DNA of 15,755 bases from Paracoccaceae bacterium (GCA_003535335.1 DOHJ01000129.1:1-15755), one strand, 5' to 3'. Counted from the first letter of the stretch, positions 7,849-15,337 are shown. Numbers and translations: made by a program. Notes: generated from the letters alone by a model not told the origin.

Positions 7849-9234
7849 ATGTCCATCAAAACCGCAATCACAGCCTTGTCTGCAATCCTAGGCGATCAGC
7901 TTAGCCTATCCAAGCCCGATCTTGAGGCGCATGGCCAATCCGAAAGCCATTTCGCCCCCGCCCTGCCCGATGCGGTTGCTTATCCTGAAAACACCGCACA
8001 GGTGGCGGAAATCGTCAAAATCTGCAACGCGCATGATTGCCCCGTGATCGCTTACGGGGCCGGAACCGCGCTGGAGGGGCACACATTGGCCCCCAAAGGC
8101 GGTGTCACGCTTGATCTGGGCAAAATGAACAAATTGTTAAAAATCAATGCCGAGGACATGGATGCCGTGCTGCAACCGGGCCTGACCCGCGAGGAGTTGA
8201 ATACCGAATTGCGGGCAACGGGGCTGTTTTTTCCGGTTGATCCCGGGGCCAATGCCACGCTTGGCGGTATGGCCAGCACCCGGGCCAGCGGCACCACGGC
8301 CGTACGTTACGGCACCATGCGCGACAATGTTGTGGCGCTCGAGGTGGTGCTGGCGGACGGGCGGATTATTCGCACAGGCAGTCGCGCGCGCAAATCCTCC
8401 TCGGGTTATGATTTGACCGCGCTGTTTGTTGGTGCCGAAGGCACGCTGGGCATCATCACCGAACTGACCTTGCGCCTGCATGGTCAACCCGAGGCGGTTT
8501 CATCAGCCGTTTGCGCCTTTAACACCATAACCGACGCGGTAAACGCGGTGATTTGCACCATCCAGATGGGCATTCCAATGGCACGAATCGAATTTATCGA
8601 CGAAGATACCACACGGGCCTGCAACGCATTTTCCGGCACCGACATGGCGCAAGTGCCGCATTTAATGGTCGAATTTCATGGTTCGGACGCCGGTGTGGCC
8701 GAACAGGCCGAAACTTTTGGCGAAATCGTTGCCGATATGGGCGGAACCGGATTCAAGTGGTCCTCAAAGCCCGAGGAACGCAAGGCACTTTGGCAAATGC
8801 GCCACAATGCCTATTACGCCTGTTTGGCCCTGCGCAAAGGCGCTGTTGCACTGATCACCGATGTTTGCGTGCCAATTTCGCGCCTTGCCGAGGCGGTTGA
8901 GGCCAGCCGTCAAGACATTGCCGCAAGCCCGCTGCAGGGGCCGATTTTAGGCCATGTCGGAGACGGGAATTACCACGCGATGTTTCTGGTGGAACCGGGA
9001 AATAACGCCGAAATGAAGCTGGCAAAAGAGCTGTCCAATCGCATGGTTGAACGGGCGTTGAAAATGGGTGGAACCGCCACGGGCGAGCACGGCATTGGCA
9101 TGGGAAAACAGGATTATATGCAGGCTGAACATGGGGATGGCTGGGCATTGATGGGGGAAATCAAGCAAGCTCTGGATCCAAAAAACACGCTTAATCCCTC
9201 CAAGGTAGTCCGATCGCAACCCAACAACCCCTAA
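7849..9234 (+). CDS. dld: FAD-linked D-lactate dehydrogenase
   Basis: An FAD-binding PCMH/VAO-family dehydrogenase of 461 residues, of the GlcD / mammalian LDHD type, oxidising D-lactate (or a related D-2-hydroxy acid) to pyruvate with electrons going to a cytochrome or quinone. The N-terminal half is the FAD-binding domain: AYGAGTALEGH, PVDPGANATLGGMASTRASG, the YGTMRDNV segment and AEGTLGIITELTLRL. The C-terminal FAD-oxidase domain has the catalytic-site histidines H369 and H376 in GHVGDGNYH and E413-H414 in GEHGIGMGK. The start is ATG 7849, because TAAGGGAG lies 6 nt upstream; the in-frame ATG 7825 would place that ribosome site inside the gene. Glycolate oxidase subunit GlcD is the main alternative, but no glcE or glcF follows, which favours the single-subunit D-lactate enzyme. 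Confidence 0.88.
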   Translation: MSIKTAITALSAILGDQLSLSKPDLEAHGQSESHFAPALPDAVAYPENTAQVAEIVKICNAHDCPVIAYGAGTALEGHTLAPKGGVTLDLGKMNKLLKINAEDMDAVLQPGLTREELNTELRATGLFFPVDPGANATLGGMASTRASGTTAVRYGTMRDNVVALEVVLADGRIIRTGSRARKSSSGYDLTALFVGAEGTLGIITELTLRLHGQPEAVSSAVCAFNTITDAVNAVICTIQMGIPMARIEFIDEDTTRACNAFSGTDMAQVPHLMVEFHGSDAGVAEQAETFGEIVADMGGTGFKWSSKPEERKALWQMRHNAYYACLALRKGAVALITDVCVPISRLAEAVEASRQDIAASPLQGPILGHVGDGNYHAMFLVEPGNNAEMKLAKELSNRMVERALKMGGTATGEHGIGMGKQDYMQAEHGDGWALMGEIKQALDPKNTLNPSKVVRSQPNNP

Positions 9235-9294
9235 AATTGTTCTGCGCAACCTATTTCGTGCACTTAAGCTGAACATATCTGGACCTAAAGCTAC

Positions 9295-9357
9295 TATTGC
9301 TAGTATGTTATTATCATTAGCAATAATAAAACAATTTTCCCGTTAGTATTATTAGTA
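9295..9357. repeat. AT-rich hairpin and direct repeats upstream of the LuxR/hydrolase gene
   Basis: TATTGCTA (9295-9302) and TAGCAATA (9318-9325) are perfect 8-bp arms around 15 nt. They begin about 60 nt after the D-lactate dehydrogenase stop. TTAGTA repeats at 9343-9348 and 9352-9357 follow with a 9-bp period. There is no clear T-run after the stem. It may be a transcript end for the upstream gene or part of the regulatory region of the next one. Confidence 0.35.
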
Positions 9358-9369
9358 AAAGCAGATGTC

Positions 9370-9398
9370 TTTGGCATTTCATGAAAATGTTTGCCAAA
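9370..9398 (+). promoter_or_regulatory. Nested dyad, candidate operator of the LuxR/hydrolase gene
   Basis: TTTGGCA (9370-9376) and TGCCAAA (9392-9398) are perfect 7-bp arms 15 nt apart, and the gap contains a second perfect palindrome, TTTCATGAAA (9377-9386). A -10-like TATATT preceded by TG lies at 9405-9410, about 27 nt before the start codon. The dyad therefore sits where the -35 region should be, in keeping with an activator or autoregulatory site. The -35 match itself (TGAAAA, 9382-9387) is poor. Confidence 0.4.
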
Positions 9399-9436
9399 TT
9401 CATGTATATTTGCAGGAAACGGTGTAAGGGGACTGA

Positions 9437-11194
9437 ATGAGCGCGCAAAATGACAAACAAAATCGGGAAACGCCGCCAGAGGTGCGCGATGAAGTGATCG
9501 AGCGCCTTTACGATGTGGCGATGGACCCCAGTAAATACGAAGAATTGCTGGACCATTGGGAAAGCATGATCAAACCGCTGCGCAAAGGTGCCAACGAGCG
9601 CCTTGTCGGGCTGGATATTGATGCACAATACAGCAGCCATTTTACCCGCGCGGATAAAGTTCTGGAAAAACTGGGCGACAGCCCGCAACCCAGCGACCAT
9701 CTGGCCAATGTTGACAAAGCGGCCGCATTTTTAATCGGCCCGGATTTACGAATTGCCGACGCAAACCCGGCTGCCCTATCCGCTTTGGCCATTTCCAAGG
9801 GCGATAAACTGTCGGAATTGCCGGTTCTGGCTGAGGACATAAAAGAGCTGGAACGCCAAATCGCTCTGAGGCTGATTAGCAATTCGGATGATGCCATTAT
9901 TATCAAGGCACGGCTGGAAAATAGCCAAAAACAGATTTTGTTCCAATTACAAACCCTGCGCCAAGATGATGCCGCACCAATGGTGGTGGTGATTAGCTCT
10001 GAACTAAGTTGGCCAAGCGGCTTTGATACCTTGCTGAAAAACACCTTCGAGCTAACCACGGCCGAGGTTGAAATCATACGGGCCTTAACCGACGGTCAAA
10101 CGCTTCAGTTTATTGCCGAGCAACGGGGGCGTTCGGTGAGCACTGTGCGGGCGCAATTAAAATCGGTTTTGTCAAAAACCGAAACCCACTCACAAACCGA
10201 ACTGGTCCGCCTGACCCTGTCGATGATGGATATTGCCACTTATACCGAAGACAAGGCTGCGACTATTTCCGGTGAAAGTGTCGGCACCAAATATCTGATT
10301 TCACGCCCGTTTCATATGCTGACCCTGCCTGATGGGCGCATTATGGAGTATTTGTTATTAGGCGATCAAAACGGGCGGCCTTGCATTTTTTACCCGCAAG
10401 ATTACGGCTTTACCCGTTGGCCTGCGTCAGCCGAAGCCGAAGCGGAAAAGCGCGGCATTAAGGTGATTGTGCCAATCCGCCCCGGCTATGGAAAATCAAC
10501 CCCGGTAGCGAAAAATCTGCCCTTGGGGGAAACCGTCGCCCAAGACACCGCCGAACTGATGACACATCTGGGAATAAATAAATGCCCTGCAATGACAATG
10601 GGTTCTGACGTTTTTTTCGCCTTGCATTTCCATCACAAATACCCTGACAGGATCAGCGCAATCATTTCGGCAAGTGGCACCATGCCATTTGAAACTTCGG
10701 CCCAATACGAGCGGATGGACAAATGGTATCGCTTCATTCTGGCCAGCGCGCGCTACACGCCGCACTTATTGCCCTTCATGGTAAAAGCCGGATTTTCACT
10801 GGCCAGACGGTTGGGAAAGCGCAAATTCGTTCATGCAGTTTTTGGCCAATCAGCCGCCGATATTAAGACCTTTGAAATCCCCGAGGTTTACGAGGCCATG
10901 GTGTGTGGATCAGAGGTTTGTTTGTCGGAAACCTACACCGCGCATAATGCATTTGCCGCAGAAGTCCTGGCTCAGGAACGCAAGGATTGGGGCTATTTGA
11001 TTGAGGCTGCGCAGCATTCTGTGCCGGTTTATTATTTCAACGGGCAACAGGATCCGCAAGTTCCTCTGGACAGTTTACGTGAATTTCAACAGAAATATCC
11101 GTGGGTTACGTTTTATGAATTTGAGGATGCCGGACAATTGGTTTTTTTCCTTAAATGGCCCGAAATTATTCCGGTGATCGAAAAATATTTATAA
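9437..11194 (+). CDS. LuxR-type regulator fused to a degenerate alpha/beta-hydrolase domain
   Basis: A 585-residue fusion. Residues about 90-190 look PAS-like (AAAFLIGPDLRIADANPAAL). Residues 204-262 are a canonical LuxR/NarL helix-turn-helix (FELTTAEVEIIRAL, then IAEQRGRSVSTVRAQL, then KTETHSQTELVRL). Residues about 280-585 are an alpha/beta-hydrolase fold, with PIRPGYGKS at 346-354 in the usual position after strand 4 and the strand-7 acid D539 in NGQQDPQVP. The nucleophile elbow is TMGSDVFF (S390/D391) rather than GxSxG, and the usual catalytic His is Q567 in EDAGQLVFF. So it is probably not an active hydrolase by the standard triad, and may be a ligand-sensing transcription factor. AAGGGGA lies 4 nt before the start. 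No signal peptide is present; it is probably cytoplasmic. Target genes and ligand are unknown; the architecture is known to occur in roseobacters as annotated 'alpha/beta hydrolase'. Confidence 0.85.
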   Translation: MSAQNDKQNRETPPEVRDEVIERLYDVAMDPSKYEELLDHWESMIKPLRKGANERLVGLDIDAQYSSHFTRADKVLEKLGDSPQPSDHLANVDKAAAFLIGPDLRIADANPAALSALAISKGDKLSELPVLAEDIKELERQIALRLISNSDDAIIIKARLENSQKQILFQLQTLRQDDAAPMVVVISSELSWPSGFDTLLKNTFELTTAEVEIIRALTDGQTLQFIAEQRGRSVSTVRAQLKSVLSKTETHSQTELVRLTLSMMDIATYTEDKAATISGESVGTKYLISRPFHMLTLPDGRIMEYLLLGDQNGRPCIFYPQDYGFTRWPASAEAEAEKRGIKVIVPIRPGYGKSTPVAKNLPLGETVAQDTAELMTHLGINKCPAMTMGSDVFFALHFHHKYPDRISAIISASGTMPFETSAQYERMDKWYRFILASARYTPHLLPFMVKAGFSLARRLGKRKFVHAVFGQSAADIKTFEIPEVYEAMVCGSEVCLSETYTAHNAFAAEVLAQERKDWGYLIEAAQHSVPVYYFNGQQDPQVPLDSLREFQQKYPWVTFYEFEDAGQLVFFLKWPEIIPVIEKYL

Positions 11195-11206
11195 AATATT
11201 ACGATT

Positions 11207-11222
11207 TACCCCAAATGGGGTA
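11207..11222. promoter_or_regulatory. 16-bp palindrome with NarL-like 7-2-7 spacing
   Basis: TACCCCAAATGGGGTA consists of heptamers TACCCCA and TGGGGTA around AA. NarL-family regulators bind inverted TACYYMT heptamers 2 bp apart; the match here differs only at the last heptamer base. It lies 12 nt after the stop of a gene encoding a NarL/LuxR-class DNA-binding domain. No T-run follows, so an intrinsic terminator is less likely. Binding is inference. Confidence 0.4.
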
Positions 11223-11301
11223 TGACAAATCTGATGATCCTGCCCCATAGTCGACTGATTGATACGACGGTAAACAGACACTCGCTGCAAACCCGACCAC
11301 T

Positions 11302-11343
11302 TTTAGAATTGGGCATCTCGCTTTGAGATGGTTGGTTTAGAAT
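11302..11343. repeat. Hairpin flanked by direct repeats in the gap before recN
   Basis: CATCTC (11314-11319) and GAGATG (11325-11330) form a 6-bp stem with loop GCTTT. The hairpin is flanked by exact copies of TTTAGAAT at 11302-11309 and 11336-11343. TTTTT follows at 11347-11351 on the plus strand, so it could be a weak distal terminator of the LuxR/hydrolase transcript. The rest of the 256-bp gap between the convergent genes (11195-11450) shows no gene I can support. Confidence 0.35.
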
Positions 11344-11450
11344 AACTTTTTATCGGTTCGCCGGGATTCAGAGCGGTACATTTGGTGGCAATGGCACATT
11401 GTATTTAGTGTTAAACGCCGGATGACCGCTTTGGGTTTTTTGTGCAGTCG

Positions 11451-13103
11451 TTAGTTCGGGTTTAACAACGATTTGGCCGCATCTTTGGCCGCATCCGTGA
11501 CTGTATCGCCGGAAAGCATCCGCGCGATTTCTTCGACCCGCTGATCGCAATCCAGTGACTGCACGCTTGTGCGTGTTTGCCCCTTTAAAACAGCCTTTTC
11601 AACCCTGAAATGATGCCCGCCTTTGGCCGCTACCTGCGGTGAATGCGTGACCACCAAAACTTGGGAATCATTGGCAAGGGCAGCCAAACGCCCCCCCACA
11701 GCCGCGGCAGTTGCGCCGCCAACACCGCGATCAATTTCGTCAAAAATCATCGTAATTCCGCTGGATCTGGCCGTCAGGCAAACCTTGAGCGCCAATAAAA
11801 ACCGCGACAGCTCGCCGCCCGAGGCGATTTTGTTAAGCGGCCCGGCCGGAGCGCCGGGATTGGTTACAACACTAAAAACCACCCTGTCCTGACCTTCTGC
11901 GCCAGCCTCGGCGCGGCTGATCTCGGTTAGAAACACGGCACGTTCCATTTTCAACGGGGCCAGCTCTACGGCCATAGCCTTGTCCAAAGCCCGCGCGGCT
12001 TTTTGGCGTTTTTGTGTTAATTTTTCTGCCTTGGCCTGATAATTGACCTGTTGTTTGTCCAGCTCGGACTGAAGCTTGGCAATATTATCCGCGCCTTGAT
12101 CAAGCGCTGCCAGCTTTTGGCGCAACCCGTCGGCAAAACCGGCCAAATCATCGGGCTGAACCGCATGCTTGCGCGCCAAACCCCGGATTGCAAACAGGCG
12201 TTCCTCAACTATTTCCAAATCACCCGAATTAAACGACAGCCCCGCCAGCGCGGCCTCGACACCTTGCTGGGCTTCGGCCAGCGCGTTTTGAGCATCTTGC
12301 AGGTTAGAAAGCGGTGCGTCCAATCGGCCATCGGCCGCATCTGCAACCGGATCCAGCCACCGGCACGCATCGTTTAAATTGCCCTCGGCCCCGCCAAACC
12401 CCAGCGCATTTGCGGCCTTTTCAATATCCTCGCGAATACGTTGCGCGCCTTGCATCAACCGACGCTTGGCATCCAGATCCGCTTCTTCACCGGTTTGCGG
12501 CGCAAGGCCATCCAACTCCTCTACCGCGTGACGAAGAAATTCTTCTTCGGCCTTAACCGCTGCCAAATCAGCCTGTGCTTGGGTCAGTTTTGTTTGATAA
12601 TCCGCCATCGCCCGCCACTGCTTGCGTAAATCGGATATAATACTGGAATGATTGCCAAAATCATCAAGCAACGCCATGTGCCCACGCGGGTTTAACAGGC
12701 CACGGTCATCAAATTGCCCGTGCAGCTCAACCAGTGTCTGCGACAATGCCCGCAGCACCTCGCCCGTAACACGACGATCATTAACCCACGCGGTTTTGCG
12801 CCCTTGTCTGGTATTTATACGACGTAAAATCAGCTCATTTTCGCAAGGAATGCCTGCGTCTTGCAAAACGCTGTGGGCGGCATGATCCTTGGGCAAATCA
12901 AACTCCACACTGACCTCGCCTTGATCAGCGCCCTCGCGGACCAATTCGGCCCGACCACGCCAGCCCAAGGCAAAACCCAGCGCATCAAGTAAAATAGATT
13001 TGCCTGCACCGGTTTCCCCCGTCAACACATTCAAACCGGGTTTAAACAACAGCTGCAGCCGCTCGATAATCAGAATATCGCGAATATCTAGGCTTTTAAG
13101 CAT
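11451..13103 (-). CDS. recN: DNA repair ATPase RecN
   Basis: RecN is an SMC-like ATPase that holds and processes double-strand breaks in recombinational repair, in the cytoplasm on the nucleoid. The 550-residue length is normal. Walker A is GETGAGKS at 29-36. A long coiled-coil stretch rich in Glu, Gln, Ala and Leu occupies about 150-370, the signature-like SGGELSRFLLALK precedes Walker B IFDEIDRGVGG (D455, E456), and a switch HSPQVAAKG follows. The start ATG at 13103 has AGGGA 5 nt upstream and gives the usual MLKSLDIRDILII beginning. A TTG at 13118 would add five residues but would put the ribosome site inside the gene. It is the last gene of the ftsZ-lpxC-bamD-recN run, 27 bp after bamD, so it is probably co-transcribed with bamD. 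No LexA box was identified. Confidence 0.95.
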   Translation of the reverse strand: MLKSLDIRDILIIERLQLLFKPGLNVLTGETGAGKSILLDALGFALGWRGRAELVREGADQGEVSVEFDLPKDHAAHSVLQDAGIPCENELILRRINTRQGRKTAWVNDRRVTGEVLRALSQTLVELHGQFDDRGLLNPRGHMALLDDFGNHSSIISDLRKQWRAMADYQTKLTQAQADLAAVKAEEEFLRHAVEELDGLAPQTGEEADLDAKRRLMQGAQRIREDIEKAANALGFGGAEGNLNDACRWLDPVADAADGRLDAPLSNLQDAQNALAEAQQGVEAALAGLSFNSGDLEIVEERLFAIRGLARKHAVQPDDLAGFADGLRQKLAALDQGADNIAKLQSELDKQQVNYQAKAEKLTQKRQKAARALDKAMAVELAPLKMERAVFLTEISRAEAGAEGQDRVVFSVVTNPGAPAGPLNKIASGGELSRFLLALKVCLTARSSGITMIFDEIDRGVGGATAAAVGGRLAALANDSQVLVVTHSPQVAAKGGHHFRVEKAVLKGQTRTSVQSLDCDQRVEEIARMLSGDTVTDAAKDAAKSLLNPN

Positions 13104-13130
13104 ATTTTTCCCTGGCAAGACCCGCGTCGA

Positions 13131-13985
13131 TCAGAGCCACTGACCTCTGATCATTTGGCGGTAAATTTTTGACAACCAGTTATTTCCACGGGATTTTGGC
13201 GTCAAACCACGCCCTGTCAGCAATTTATAACTATCCTGATACCATTCGGTTGATTTAAAGTTATGGCCAAGAATCGCGCCGGCTGTCTGGGCCTCGTCGT
13301 TCAATCCAAGCGAAAGATAGGCCTCGACCAAACGATGCAGCGATTCTGCGGTGTGTGTTGTGGTCTGGAACTGTTCAACAACCACGCGGAACCGGTTTAT
13401 CGAGGCCGAAAAATTACCGCGTTTCAGGTAATAGCGGCCGATTTCCATTTCCTTGGAGGCCAGATGATCAAAGGCCAGATCAAATTTCAGGATGGCGGAT
13501 CGGGCATATTCGCTATCAGGGTAACGCTCAATAACGGTGCGCAAAGCTTGCAGCGCCTGAAAGGTCAGTCCCTGATCGCGGCCCACATCGTCAATCTGGT
13601 CGTAATAGGAAATAGCCAGCAGGTATTGCGCATAAGCCGCGTCCTCGTCAGCCGGATAAAAATCAATAAACCGTTGAGCAGCGGCGCGGCTGTTTTCGTA
13701 ATCTTTGGCTTTGTGATAGGAAAACGCCTGCATGATCAATGCGCGTTTGGCCCATTCGGAATAGGGGTACAGGCGTTCGACCTCGCCAAACAAATGGATT
13801 GCTTCTTTGGGTTTTTTATTGGTTTCAAGCTTATATTCGGCCTGCTTGTAAATGTCTTCGGCCGAATATGATTCCAGCGGTTTATCTTTTTCCCGAGCCG
13901 AGAATATACCACCAGAACACCCCGAAGTAATGGCCATTGCTGCCACCATTCCGACCAAAACTATCCGCGCTTTGCCGCCTGTCAT
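13131..13985 (-). CDS. bamD: Outer-membrane assembly lipoprotein BamD (ComL)
   Basis: BamD is an essential lipoprotein subunit of the BAM complex that inserts beta-barrel proteins into the outer membrane. The first 22 residues form a type II signal peptide: basic start (GGKAR), hydrophobic core and lipobox TSGC with C23 as the lipid-modified residue. The -3 residue is Thr instead of the common Leu, a tolerated variant. From about 43 onward the protein is a run of TPR repeats (AEDIYKQAEYKLETNKKPKEA, AIHLFGEVERLYPYSEWA, AAAQRFIDFYPADEDAAYA, LRTVIERYPDSEYA). The 284-residue length is slightly above E. coli BamD (245). It lies between lpxC and recN, the order usual for alphaproteobacteria. The start has only a modest ribosome site (GGGGTA about 9 nt upstream). 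Confidence 0.93.
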   Translation of the reverse strand: MTGGKARIVLVGMVAAMAITSGCSGGIFSAREKDKPLESYSAEDIYKQAEYKLETNKKPKEAIHLFGEVERLYPYSEWAKRALIMQAFSYHKAKDYENSRAAAQRFIDFYPADEDAAYAQYLLAISYYDQIDDVGRDQGLTFQALQALRTVIERYPDSEYARSAILKFDLAFDHLASKEMEIGRYYLKRGNFSASINRFRVVVEQFQTTTHTAESLHRLVEAYLSLGLNDEAQTAGAILGHNFKSTEWYQDSYKLLTGRGLTPKSRGNNWLSKIYRQMIRGQWL

Positions 13986-14190
13986 TGCCGACTACCCCGT
14001 CATATGCCTGTTCAGGCCAATATTATGGCCTTTATTAACTTGATTCTATCTAGCACATAAAAATCCGCTGCAAAACGCCTTATTACACTTTGCATAATTG
14101 TTAGATCACCCTAGAAATTTTAGCGGTATTTACAACCATGAAACAGCCATAGCTGCGGTTTAAATGCAGGTAACCGGCAGTATGAAAAAT
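13986..14190. promoter_or_regulatory. lpxC-bamD intergenic region with a small dyad
   Basis: This 205-bp AT-rich gap separates two minus-strand genes. AGGCCA (14014-14019) and TGGCCT (14026-14031) form a perfect 6-bp dyad with a 6-nt centre, 29-46 nt upstream of the bamD start, in its leader or promoter. No T-tailed terminator for lpxC and no strong -10/-35 pair were seen, although A+T-rich segments allow several weak ones. The length suggests bamD-recN can be transcribed separately from lpxC. Confidence 0.3.
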
Positions 14191-15126
14191 TCAGGCCGAT
14201 AATGGCAGATCAGCTAGGTGAACACCGACACCCGGCAGGCGCGATTCAATGGCATCATCGCAAGTAATCATCCGGTATGCAGCCGGTGTTGCAAACAATT
14301 TGCGCAACAATTTATTGGTCAGGGCATGACCGGAGCGGTGGCCATGATAACGCGCAAGCAAAGGCGCACCTGCAAGGGCCAAATCGCCTAGGGCATCCAG
14401 CATCTTATGGCGCACGGCCTCGTCAGGATGGCGCAATCCACCGGGCGAAACCACGCTGTCACCATCAATAACGACAGCATTTTCAACGCTACCACCCAGC
14501 GCCAGTCCCTTGGATTGCATCAGATCAACATCTTTTTGCAAACAAAATGTGCGGCTGTCCGACAATTCACGCACGAACGCGCCGTTTGCCATATTAAGGG
14601 TCTTGTTCTGGCGGCCGATCAGGGCGGAATCTTTGGCAAAATCTATATGGAAATCAATCTGCAGACTGCCTGCGGGCTCCAAGGTGGCATATGCCTCCCC
14701 GTGCGAAACCTCGACGGTTTGCAAAACTTCTATCGCGCGCACCGGTGCGTCCTGATATCGCAATCCAGTCGCCACAATCGCCGCAACAAAATCGGCAGAA
14801 CTGCCATCCAGCACGGGAACTTCGGGGCCATCAATTTCAATCAGCACATTTTGCACGCCACAACCCGAAAGCGCGGCCATGATGTGTTCAATTGTCGAAA
14901 CAGTCGCGCCAGAAGCATTGGAAATTTTAGTGCACAGACGGCTGTCGCAAACCGCATCCCAACGCGCAGCAACCAGAGCGTCGCCGGATATGTCGGTACG
15001 GCGAAACCAGATGCCGTAATGTGCCGAGGCAGGATGCAAAACCATGCGCACACGTTTGCCAGTGTGCAGGCCAATCCCGGAAAATCCAATCGATGTTTTC
15101 AGTGTTGTTTGCAAAACTTGCCTCAT
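14191..15126 (-). CDS. lpxC: UDP-3-O-acyl-N-acetylglucosamine deacetylase LpxC
   Basis: LpxC is the zinc deacetylase that carries out the committed step of lipid A synthesis, in the cytoplasm. The 311-residue length matches the family (305 in E. coli). The zinc and catalytic residues can be read: E80-H81 in STIEHIMAALSG, H240 and D244 in RHKMLDALGDLALAG, and H267 in GHRSGHALTNKLLRKL. The N-terminal motif TSIGFSGIGLHTGKRV is typical. It follows ftsZ across a terminator, so it has its own promoter. In enterobacteria LpxC is controlled by FtsH proteolysis through its C-terminal tail; the tail here (LADLPLSA) ends in small and hydrophobic residues, but its use as a degron is untested. Confidence 0.96.
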   Translation of the reverse strand: MRQVLQTTLKTSIGFSGIGLHTGKRVRMVLHPASAHYGIWFRRTDISGDALVAARWDAVCDSRLCTKISNASGATVSTIEHIMAALSGCGVQNVLIEIDGPEVPVLDGSSADFVAAIVATGLRYQDAPVRAIEVLQTVEVSHGEAYATLEPAGSLQIDFHIDFAKDSALIGRQNKTLNMANGAFVRELSDSRTFCLQKDVDLMQSKGLALGGSVENAVVIDGDSVVSPGGLRHPDEAVRHKMLDALGDLALAGAPLLARYHGHRSGHALTNKLLRKLFATPAAYRMITCDDAIESRLPGVGVHLADLPLSA

Positions 15127-15143
15127 TTATCGCGCCGAACAGC

Positions 15144-15149
15144 ATTATA
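15144..15149 (-). promoter_or_regulatory. Consensus -10 of the lpxC promoter
   Basis: The minus strand reads TATAAT here, 17 nt before the lpxC start codon. A 17-nt spacer would place the -35 at ACATTT, a poor match, so an activator may be needed. A very short leader is implied. Confidence 0.45.
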
Positions 15150-15192
15150 TCCGACAGGTTTGAGGTAAATGTTACGGACACGTTTCACAATG

Positions 15193-15211
15193 CAATCTTT
15201 GTAACAGATTG
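15193..15211. repeat. Inverted repeat upstream of the lpxC promoter
   Basis: CAATCT (15193-15198) and AGATTG (15206-15211) are perfect 6-bp arms around 7 nt, about 45 bp upstream of the lpxC -10 on the minus strand. GTTTCA and GAAAC flank it imperfectly. The position fits an activator site; nothing more can be said. Confidence 0.3.
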
Positions 15212-15288
15212 AAACATCTTGCAGGCCGTTGCGCGAAACCTTGCCAGACATCGCAATTACACCCGCTAAAGTGTTCTTTTTAAATGAA

Positions 15289-15314
15289 AAAGGCCCGCTT
15301 ACCTGCGGGCCTTT
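15289..15314 (-). terminator. Rho-independent terminator of ftsZ
   Basis: Read on the minus strand, AAAGGCCCGC (15314-15305) pairs perfectly with GCGGGCCTTT (15298-15289) around the 6-nt loop AGGTAA, and the stem is followed by further T residues and a T-rich stretch. It starts 23 nt after the ftsZ stop. It is the clearest terminator in the window and separates ftsZ transcription from lpxC. Confidence 0.9.
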
Positions 15315-15337
15315 ACTCAAATAAAAGTGAGCCGGTT

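Noticed and set aside
11368..11550. 60-codon minus-strand frame at the recN 3' end
   Set aside because: It overlaps recN in another frame, and the extra part repeats low-complexity Pro/Leu residues with no ribosome site.
13263..13871. 202-codon open frame antisense to bamD
   Set aside because: It overlaps the TPR-coding gene entirely; there is no start signal or domain.
14407..15168. 253-codon open frame antisense to lpxC
   Set aside because: It overlaps LpxC with all catalytic residues intact, and its product is Asn/His/Arg-rich with no family resemblance.
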